Assembly: GCF_028290435.1 (NCBI RefSeq)
Contig: NZ_JAQGJV010000096.1
Span: 1 to 50,605, forward strand
Direction of reading: 5' to 3'
Origin: Devosia sp.
GTDB lineage: Bacteria > Pseudomonadota > Alphaproteobacteria > Rhizobiales > Devosiaceae
DNA length: 50,605 nt
Below the pieces are notes generated by a model. The model saw nothing but the letters and a program-made list of their open reading frames with translations. It was not told where the DNA came from and did no database searches. The position numbers and the translations under genes were made by a program. This document shows, one piece after another, positions 36,942-42,757 of this stretch; the first letter of the stretch is position 1; every line of letters starts with the position of its first letter.

Positions 36942-37198
36942 TTAAAACTATCGACTCCAACGCCTAAGCCCGGCCCATAAAGTGCTAGCACCTTACGTAT
37001 AAACCGTTGGTTCCACCAAGAATTAGCACCCGGAGCATTCTGGCGAACCTGCCAGGCGCTAATTTCCCGATCCTACGAGCAAACTCGTTATGCAATCGCT
37101 AACCACGACGACGAAGCTTTGCGCGCAACATCGCCGCAGCAAGAAGAGCTTTAGAAATAGCGCGGTAGGGTTCTTCATCAGGGGCTAGGATTAGACTG
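36942..37198. promoter_or_regulatory. Divergent intergenic region between cheD and the CheT-like gene
   Basis: The 257-bp gap between two divergent chemotaxis genes must contain promoters for both. It is AT-richer than its surroundings and holds several GCTAA/TTAGC words (for example near 36984, 37025 and 37059), but I cannot assign a sigma-factor site with confidence. Confidence 0.45.
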
Positions 37199-37552
37199 AT
37201 GTCACTTCATAAACTTGCGCGGGAATTAGACGAGACCGCGCGCCAGACCGCCGGCATGGTCGAAGGCATCACCGAGGCCCTGGATATCCTAGCCGACCCC
37301 AACCTCAATCGCGACCAGGCCGTGCGCGACGCCATCCAGATCATCGTCACGGCGCTGCAGGGCCAGGACCGTATCGAGCAGCGCTGCCACAATATGGCAC
37401 TGGCGGTTCGCCAGTTTGCCCTCCTGCCCCCCACCTCCCCTGATTCGGTCTATGACGAAATCTGGTCCAGCCTGACGCTCGACGAATTGCGCGTCCCCGC
37501 TTTGTCCGGCATTGCCGCCCATTCCAGCCATGGCGAAGCCGAGCTGTTCTAA
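37199..37552 (+). CDS. cheT: CheT-like protein, candidate CheZ-type CheY-P phosphatase
   Basis: Cytoplasmic 117-residue, largely helical protein. Residues 53-66 read LQGQDRIEQRCHNM, and Asp 57 and Gln 61 reproduce the D-x3-Q spacing of the CheZ active site (QDLTGQ in E. coli, as I recall it). Rhizobial CheT, a small protein encoded with the che genes, has been described as CheZ-like, and the size and context fit. A flexible linker (LLPPTSPDS) follows and the protein ends GEAELF, a possible CheY-binding tail like the C-terminal peptide of CheZ. The ATG at 37199 is the only sensible start. It stands alone ahead of motA, opposite to the cheD operon. The symbol is tentative. Confidence 0.7.
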   Translation: MSLHKLARELDETARQTAGMVEGITEALDILADPNLNRDQAVRDAIQIIVTALQGQDRIEQRCHNMALAVRQFALLPPTSPDSVYDEIWSSLTLDELRVPALSGIAAHSSHGEAELF

Positions 37553-37584
37553 GCTTTCGCCGGCACCCCCATGTTGCCCACCCC

Positions 37585-37606
37585 AGCGCCGCACGGCGCT
37601 TTTGCC
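37585..37606 (+). terminator. Weak terminator after the CheT-like gene
   Basis: AGCGCC-GCAC-GGCGCT (37585-37600) is followed by TTTTGCCGTTTT. The six-base stem is short, so termination may be partial. Confidence 0.5.
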
Positions 37607-37703
37607 GTTTTCCGGCCTGAATTTTCCCGGCCGCGAGCCACGGCAATTTGCAGGGCTTACATGCGTGTGTCGCTGGCCGCGATACACCAGATATTAAGGC
37701 TAA

Positions 37704-37719
37704 TGGCACGATAATGGCT
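37704..37719 (+). promoter_or_regulatory. Sigma-54-like promoter site upstream of motA
   Basis: TGGCACGATAATGGCT matches the RpoN consensus TGGCACG-N4-TTGCW at every fixed position but one (TGGC for TTGC), with exact GG/GC spacing. It faces motA but lies 220 bp before its start, implying a long leader. A 7-bp inverted repeat GGCCGGT/ACCGGCC (37806-37812 and 37842-37848) lies in that leader. No enhancer-binding protein gene is in the window. Confidence 0.45.
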
Positions 37720-37888
37720 GTGTTGGGAACGACTTACGCCACACGCTTGGGCTGACCAGGCCAAAGCCGGCGGCGGTCGTAACGTGATTTTGGTTGCGGT
37801 GTTTGGGCCGGTGACCGCCTCGCATGCCAACTCTGGCGCAAACCGGCCAGATCTACAGAAATACAAGTGCAGACACGGCTTCCTCAGG

Positions 37889-37918
37889 TGAATTCAGATC
37901 CACTCGCGGATGAATTCA
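37889..37918. promoter_or_regulatory. Paired TGAATTCA palindromes upstream of motA
   Basis: The 8-bp palindrome TGAATTCA occurs at 37889-37896 and 37911-37918, exactly 22 bp apart, about two helical turns, ending 20 bp before the motA start. The arrangement suits a dimeric regulator binding cooperatively. With the sigma-54-like site and the hairpins this accounts for the 386-bp gap between the CheT-like gene and motA; I see no gene in it. Confidence 0.4.
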
Positions 37919-37938
37919 AAAAGTGAGTTTCTAATAGA

Positions 37939-38802
37939 ATGCGCCTAATTATTGGTATTGTTGTCATTTTGGCGAGCGTTCTGGGCGGCTATACCATGAT
38001 GGGTGGCAAGGTCCTGGTGCTCTTCCAGCCCTATGAATTTCTGGTCATCCTGGGCGCGGCCGCGGGTGCTTTCGTCATCGGCAATACTGGCCCGGTGCTC
38101 AAGCAGTGCCTGGGCATTTTCAGCACCCTGTTCAAGGGTCCGAAATATAACAAGGAAGCCTATATCGAATTGCTGGGGCTGCAGTTCAGCCTGTTCAAGC
38201 TGGTGCAGGCCAAGGGCATCCTGGCGCTCGAGCCGCATATCGAAAGCCCCGAGACCTCGACGATCTTCGCGCGCTTCCCCAAATTCGCCGCCAATCACCA
38301 CGCCGTCGAGTTCACCTGCGATTACCTGCGCATGGTGACGCTGGGCTCCAACAACGTCCACGAAATGGATGCCCTGATGGATGAGGAACTCGAAACCCAC
38401 CATCAGGAGAACGAGCGCGTCGTCGGCGCCATCCAGGCCCTGGCCGATGGCACCCCGGCCCTCGGCATCGTGGCCGCCGTGCTGGGCGTGATCAACACCA
38501 TGGGCTCGATCAGCGAGCCCCCCGCCGTGCTCGGCCACATGATCGGCGGCGCGCTCGTGGGCACGTTCTTCGGCGTGTTCATCGCCTACGGCTTCTTCGG
38601 CCCGATGGCCCAGTCGCTCAAGAATATCTACGAGTCCGAAGCCAAGTACCTGATGTCGCTGAAGGTGGGCCTGCTGGCGCACATTTCCGGCCAGGTGCCC
38701 GTCATGGCCATCGAATTCGCCCGCAAGGGCCTGATGTCGGAAGTCCGTCCGACCTTCGCCGAAATCGATCAGGCCACCGCCGATCTGACGGCAGCCAATT
38801 AA
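37939..38802 (+). CDS. motA: Flagellar motor stator protein MotA
   Basis: Inner-membrane stator subunit that couples proton flow to flagellar rotation. The 287 residues include four membrane helices: about 3-22, 33-50, and a pair around 172-195 and 200-222. Functional prolines fall at Pro 173 (GTPALGIVAAVLGV) and Pro 222 (GFFGPMAQ), the same numbers as in E. coli. The cytoplasmic loop between helices 2 and 3 contains the ARFPKFAANHHAVEF stretch expected to meet FliG. motB follows after 30 bp, so the two form an operon. No flagellar structural genes are in the window. Confidence 0.97.
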   Translation: MRLIIGIVVILASVLGGYTMMGGKVLVLFQPYEFLVILGAAAGAFVIGNTGPVLKQCLGIFSTLFKGPKYNKEAYIELLGLQFSLFKLVQAKGILALEPHIESPETSTIFARFPKFAANHHAVEFTCDYLRMVTLGSNNVHEMDALMDEELETHHQENERVVGAIQALADGTPALGIVAAVLGVINTMGSISEPPAVLGHMIGGALVGTFFGVFIAYGFFGPMAQSLKNIYESEAKYLMSLKVGLLAHISGQVPVMAIEFARKGLMSEVRPTFAEIDQATADLTAAN

Positions 38803-38832
38803 GCCACCAGGCTTCAGGAAAGCATAAGCGTC

Positions 38833-39750
38833 ATGGCCGATTACAATCAGCCGATCATCATCAAGAAGATCAAGAAGAACCGGCACGTTCATCACGGCGG
38901 TGCCTGGAAGATCGCCTATGCGGATTTCGTGACCGCCATGATGGCCTTCTTCCTGCTGCTCTGGCTGATCAGCATGACCTCGGACGAGCAGAAAAAGGGC
39001 CTTGCCGATTATTTCGCGCCGACCAGCGTCAGCGCCTCGACCAGCGGCGCCGGTGGCATCATGGGCGGTAACTCGCTCGACGATACCGGCTCGCAACGCT
39101 CCGGCTCGGCCATCGCGGTGGGCGATCCGGCGACCTCTCCGCCCAGCACCACCACCGGCTCGCAAGAGTCCCAGATCGAATCCAAGGACGGCTTTACCGC
39201 GGGCACCAACAGCGCCGAAGGCTCCTCGCAGCCCGATCTCAAGTCCACCTATGACAAGAATTTCCACGCCGCCGCCGCCAGCATTCGCCAGGCTTGGCAG
39301 GCCATGCCCAATATCACCGATATCGCCGACAATCTCTTGATCGAGGAAACCAAGGACGGCCTGAACATCCAGATCGTCGATCAGGATGGCCACCCGATGT
39401 TCCCCGAAGGCTCGAAATATCCCTTCGAGGCCACCCGCCAGGCCATCGCCGCTATCGCCCCGGTCCTGCAGCAACTGCCCAACCAGATCAATATTTCCGG
39501 GCACACCGCCGCCGGCACCACCTATAGCAACCCCCGCTACGGCTCGTGGGAACTCTCCAGCGACCGCGCCAATACGGTGCGATCCATCCTGGGCGAATTC
39601 GGGCTGAACCAGGACCACATCCATTCGGTCATCGGCCGCTCCACCACCGACCCGTTCTTCAACAACGACCCCTACATGGCCGCCAACGAGCGCATCGAAA
39701 TCACGGTGTTGTATGAGGCTCCACCGGTTCCGCCGGACATGGATCCGTAG
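38833..39750 (+). CDS. motB: Flagellar motor stator protein MotB
   Basis: Partner of MotA that anchors the stator to peptidoglycan and carries the proton-binding aspartate. The 305 residues start with a basic segment (IIIKKIKKNRHVHHGGAWK). One membrane helix with Asp 31 follows in AYADFVTAMMAFFLLLWL, then a plug/linker region rich in Ser and Gly (about 55-125), and an OmpA-type domain with INISGHTAAG near 217-226 and SSDRANTVRSIL near 238-249. The long low-complexity linker is typical of alphaproteobacterial MotB. Confidence 0.96.
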   Translation: MADYNQPIIIKKIKKNRHVHHGGAWKIAYADFVTAMMAFFLLLWLISMTSDEQKKGLADYFAPTSVSASTSGAGGIMGGNSLDDTGSQRSGSAIAVGDPATSPPSTTTGSQESQIESKDGFTAGTNSAEGSSQPDLKSTYDKNFHAAAASIRQAWQAMPNITDIADNLLIEETKDGLNIQIVDQDGHPMFPEGSKYPFEATRQAIAAIAPVLQQLPNQINISGHTAAGTTYSNPRYGSWELSSDRANTVRSILGEFGLNQDHIHSVIGRSTTDPFFNNDPYMAANERIEITVLYEAPPVPPDMDP

Positions 39751-39777
39751 ACCAAGCCGAAATTCTCAGGTCGTTCT

Positions 39778-39833
39778 CTCCCGATATCGGGAGGGAGCCC
39801 AGCTCCTTGCGAGCAAAAGTTAACGCAGCGTTA
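39778..39833. promoter_or_regulatory. Two compact palindromes upstream of a secreted-protein gene
   Basis: CTCCCGATATCGGGAG (39778-39793) is a perfect 16-bp palindrome without a loop, and TAACGCAGCGTTA (39821-39833) a 6-bp inverted repeat around one base. They lie between motB and the gene at 39906. Without T runs they look more like protein-binding sites than terminators. Confidence 0.4.
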
Positions 39834-39905
39834 GCTATCTCCCCCGGCTGCCGGCTTGAATGAGCCACAGGCTCGTGCCTGAATGCACCAGCGAAGGAGG
39901 ATTTC

Positions 39906-40259
39906 ATGCGCATCACTGCAATGATTACGGTAATCGCCGCGCTTTCTGCTGCTTCCCCGGCCTGGGCCGACGAGGTGCCGGCCGACATCGTTGGCCACTG
40001 GGCTCTTGATGGACAGTGCGACAAGGCCGACAAATCCATCCACATCGACGCCGCCACCTTGGCCTTCGGCGCCCAAAAGGGCGACGCCGTCGAGTTCATG
40101 ACCAATGATAGCCCCGCCGGCAACGGCGCCATCCACTGGAGCGAAGAAGGCGTCGTCGACAATTTTGAGTTCGACACGGCCAGTGACACGCTGTTGCACA
40201 ACACCGAGGGCTACGGCATGGGCCTCGCTCCAGAAGTCTACAAGCGCTGCAAGGCTTGA
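39906..40259 (+). CDS. Small secreted protein of unknown function
   Basis: Not recognised. The 117-residue product has a signal peptide at about 1-22 (MRITAMITVIAALSAASPAWA before DEVPAD). A mature domain of about 95 residues has two cysteines that could form a disulfide (GQCDKADK and the penultimate KRCKA). The opening DIVGHWALDGQCDKAD resembles the start of small lipocalin-like or DUF-type periplasmic proteins that begin with a G-x-W motif. A strong GAAGGAGG ribosome-binding site precedes the ATG. Its place between motB and the HxlR gene may be chance. Confidence 0.7.
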   Translation: MRITAMITVIAALSAASPAWADEVPADIVGHWALDGQCDKADKSIHIDAATLAFGAQKGDAVEFMTNDSPAGNGAIHWSEEGVVDNFEFDTASDTLLHNTEGYGMGLAPEVYKRCKA

Positions 40260-40275
40260 GCCAGCGCGTCGTCCC

Positions 40276-40785
40276 TCAGGCGAACGAAACCCTCCTCGCC
40301 ATGACCGCCTCGTAGCCCGCCTGCAACTGGGCGCGGACCGATGGCCCCTGCCCGTCCGGCAGCGACGCCCCCAGATGTTCAGCCCGCAACTCCGACATGA
40401 ACTGCTCCCACATGGCCGGGCCGCCCTCCTCGAGCAGGACGGCGCGGATGCTGAGCTCCTCGCTGACCGGCAGCCACTTGCTGCCCCAGGCGCCGAGATG
40501 GGCCATGATCGGCACCAGCTGGATGGCCATTTCACTGAGGCTGTAGATGCCCTTCTGCTTGTGCGTCGGGTCGTCGGCGCGCGTGAGCATGCCCAGCGCC
40601 GTCAGCGATTTCAGCCGGTCGGCCAGGATGTTGGACGAAATGCCCTCCGGCGATCCGAGCAGCAGCTCGCGGAAATGGCGGCGGCCGCCGAAAATCATGT
40701 CGCGCAGGATCAGCAGGCTCCATTTGTCGCCGAACACCTCCAGCGACAGATTGATCGGGCAGCCCGAGCGGTGATCGTCACGCAT
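40276..40785 (-). CDS. HxlR-family transcriptional regulator
   Basis: Winged helix-turn-helix regulator of 169 residues. The HxlR core is visible as CPINLSLEVFGDKWSLLILRDMIFGGRRHFRELL split over about 9-44, then GISSNILADRLKSLTALGML and the wing KQKGIYSLSE. The family usually has a conserved N-terminal cysteine, present here as Cys 9, which in some members senses electrophiles or oxidants. The start at 40785 follows a GGAG site. A C-terminal extension of about 60 residues goes beyond the minimal domain. It is divergent from the hydrolase gene, the common layout for self-regulation plus control of the neighbour. Confidence 0.88.
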   Translation of the reverse strand: MRDDHRSGCPINLSLEVFGDKWSLLILRDMIFGGRRHFRELLLGSPEGISSNILADRLKSLTALGMLTRADDPTHKQKGIYSLSEMAIQLVPIMAHLGAWGSKWLPVSEELSIRAVLLEEGGPAMWEQFMSELRAEHLGASLPDGQGPSVRAQLQAGYEAVMARRVSFA

Positions 40786-40796
40786 CCATCGACTCC

Positions 40797-40845
40797 AAAC
40801 CGGTTGCATTATCGCATCAGTGATCCTAACCTGCAACTGGTTGCA
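40797..40845. promoter_or_regulatory. Candidate HxlR operator repeats in the divergent promoter
   Basis: AACCGGTTGCA (40798-40808) and AACTGGTTGCA (40835-40845) are direct copies with one difference. The second lies inside TGCAACTGGTTGCA, a near-perfect 14-bp palindrome. Both fall in the 89 bp between the HxlR-type gene and the hydrolase gene, as expected for an operator serving both. Confidence 0.55.
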
Positions 40846-40874
40846 AAACACAATCAGTTTGATGGAGGATGAAA

Positions 40875-41567
40875 ATGAAGGCCAAGGAACCTGGCGGCAC
40901 GTTCGTCGTCGCTCACGGCGCCTGGACCGGCGGCTGGTCATGGCAGCGGGTCGTCGATCGGCTGCAGGACCATGGGCATCGCATGCTGGTCCCGACCCTG
41001 ACGGGCCTCTGCGAGCGATCGCACCTTGCCGGCCCGGAGGTGAACCTCGACACGCACATCGCCGACATCGTCAACGAAATCATCTGGAAGGACCTGCAGG
41101 ACATTGTCCTCGTCGGCCATTCCTATGGGGGGATCGTCGCCATGGGCGTCGCCGAGCAGGTGGCGGACCGCATCGCCTCGTTCGTTTTCGTCGAGGCCCT
41201 GGTCCTCGCCGATGGCCAGTCCTTCGCCGATCTGGCGCCGGGATGGGAACTGGAGGGCGCATTGACGCAAGCGCCGCCCAGCGCGCCGGGCGAGTACAAG
41301 AACGAGGCGGATCGGCTCTGGGTGGACAGCAAGACGACACCCCAGCCGACGGCGACAATTACCCAGAAACTTCGCACGACCGGCGCCTTTCAGCGCATCC
41401 CCAGGAAGACGTTCATCGTGGCCAAGGATGGCGGCTTCACCGAGACCGCGAACCGCTTCCGCTCCGATCCGACATGGACCGTCCGGGAGGTCGTGTCCGG
41501 CCATGACATGCCGATCGACGCGCCCGATGACCTCGCCGCCATGCTCGAAGACGCAATGCCGAACTGA
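40875..41567 (+). CDS. Alpha/beta hydrolase, HNL/salicylate-binding-protein-like
   Basis: Serine hydrolase of 230 residues resembling the AB_hydrolase_6 group that includes plant hydroxynitrile lyases and methyl-salicylate esterases. FVVAHGAWTGGWSW lies near 10-23, the nucleophile elbow GHSYGG has Ser 83, and the catalytic histidine is in VSGHDMPID near 210. GGAGG lies seven bases before the ATG at 40875, so this is preferred over the ATG at 40869, which directly abuts it. It is followed 14 nt later by the reductase gene. The substrate is unknown. Confidence 0.85.
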   Translation: MKAKEPGGTFVVAHGAWTGGWSWQRVVDRLQDHGHRMLVPTLTGLCERSHLAGPEVNLDTHIADIVNEIIWKDLQDIVLVGHSYGGIVAMGVAEQVADRIASFVFVEALVLADGQSFADLAPGWELEGALTQAPPSAPGEYKNEADRLWVDSKTTPQPTATITQKLRTTGAFQRIPRKTFIVAKDGGFTETANRFRSDPTWTVREVVSGHDMPIDAPDDLAAMLEDAMPN

Positions 41568-41581
41568 TCAAGGAGAGAAAA

Positions 41582-42139
41582 ATGGGCAAGCTGACATATG
41601 GAATGATGATGTCGCTCGACGGTTTCCTCGCCGATGCGTCACCCTATTTCGACGCAGGGGTGCTGGGCTTCATCAACGATGAGATGCGCAAGCTCGGCAC
41701 CGAAATCTACGGCCGGCGCATGTACGAAGAAATGCTCTACTGGGAAACCTACCAGCCGCAAAAGTCGGGGTCCGAACACGCCGATGATTTCGCGCGGCTC
41801 TGGAAGGGGCTCGACAAGCTGGTGATCTCCTCAACGCTCGAACGGGTATCGAGCGACAGCACGCAGCTCACGCGCGCGTTCCAGCCGGAAGAAATTCGCC
41901 AGCTCAAGGCGGCATCGCCCAAGGACCTCTCGGTCTCGGGTCCGACGCTGGCGGCGCAATTCATCAAGGCGGGCTTGGTCGACGAATACGGGCTCTATTG
42001 CGTGCCTGTGGTCCTTGGTTCGGGCAGGCCGGTGTTCAACGACGTCGACGGCCAGCTAAATCTCGACCTCGTCGAGGAACGCCGGTTCGCCTCGGGCCTG
42101 ATTTTCCTGCGCTATGTCCCCCAAAACAAAGGAACATAG
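41582..42139 (+). CDS. Dihydrofolate reductase-like (RibD C-terminal) protein
   Basis: Protein of 185 residues in the RibD-C/DHFR-like family of NADPH-binding reductases, often paired with stress or drug-response regulators. Hallmarks are MMMSLDGFLAD near 8-18, a GRRMYEEMLYWETY segment near 44-57, LVISSTLERV, and a C-terminal VSGPTLAAQFIKAGLVDEYGL stretch split near 118-138, with the final VPVVLGSGRPVF. True folate or riboflavin function is unlikely for a free-standing member like this. A GGAGAG site precedes the ATG, and it probably forms an operon with the hydrolase. Confidence 0.87.
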   Translation: MGKLTYGMMMSLDGFLADASPYFDAGVLGFINDEMRKLGTEIYGRRMYEEMLYWETYQPQKSGSEHADDFARLWKGLDKLVISSTLERVSSDSTQLTRAFQPEEIRQLKAASPKDLSVSGPTLAAQFIKAGLVDEYGLYCVPVVLGSGRPVFNDVDGQLNLDLVEERRFASGLIFLRYVPQNKGT

Positions 42140-42153
42140 GTCCGGCCCCAAAA

Positions 42154-42185
42154 CAAAAGGGCGCCACTTGGGCGCCCTTTTGCAA
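42154..42185 (+). terminator. Bidirectional terminator between the reductase gene and cheW
   Basis: A perfect 12-bp stem CAAAAGGGCGCC against GGCGCCCTTTTG (42154-42165 and 42171-42182) with an ACTTG loop. A and T runs flank both sides, so it can end transcripts from both convergent operons. Confidence 0.9.
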
Positions 42186-42208
42186 AAATCCAGGGCCGTT
42201 AATGCGGC

Positions 42209-42697
42209 CTAATTGTCCATCCGGGCGCCGGACACCACCGCGTGCAGGTCGATCAGGCCGACCATCCGGCTGTCATGGGTGACGATGCCGTTAAGCAGTT
42301 CGGTATCGATCGAATTGCCTTCGGGAACATTGTGAATGTCGTCGCGCGACACGGTCAGAATGTCGGACACAGCATCGACCAGGATGCCGACCCATTTGTC
42401 GCCGACGCTCATCACCACGACGACGTGGTTCTTGGTGGGCGTGGTCTGGCCATCGCCGAAGCGGGCGCGCAGGTCGAAGATCGGCACGATTGTGCCGCGC
42501 AGGTTGATCACCCCGCGCACGAATTCACGGGTGTTGGGCAAGGGCGTCGCCCCATTCCAGGCGCGAATTTCGCGCACCGTGGTGATTTCCACCCCATAGG
42601 TCTGCTCGCCGATCGAAAACGCGATCAGTTGCAGCGAATTCTGGGCGGCAGCAGCCGACTTGTCGTTGAGATCGTCTCTCAAGCCGAGGGCTTCCAT
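42209..42697 (-). CDS. cheW: Chemotaxis coupling protein CheW
   Basis: Scaffold that links CheA to receptors. The 162 residues form one CheW domain: LIAFSIGEQTYGVEITTVREI near 24-44, the ligand loop RGVINLRGTIVPIFDLRARFG near 61-81, VVVVMSVGDKWVGILVDAVSDIL near 93-115, and VGLIDL near the end. It has a roughly 20-residue N-terminal extension. It is the last gene of the operon with cheA, 60 bp downstream of it, followed by a strong terminator. Confidence 0.96.
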   Translation of the reverse strand: MEALGLRDDLNDKSAAAAQNSLQLIAFSIGEQTYGVEITTVREIRAWNGATPLPNTREFVRGVINLRGTIVPIFDLRARFGDGQTTPTKNHVVVVMSVGDKWVGILVDAVSDILTVSRDDIHNVPEGNSIDTELLNGIVTHDSRMVGLIDLHAVVSGARMDN

Positions 42698-42757
42698 TGT
42701 CTTCTGGCCTTTCCGCCGCCCATTCTGGACGGCCCGTTACGCATTTACTCGCAGAAA

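Noticed and set aside
37945..39624. 559-residue open frame on the reverse strand across motA-motB
   Set aside because: Composition is glycine-, aspartate- and histidine-rich as expected from the complement of GC-rich coding DNA, and motA and motB have every family hallmark.
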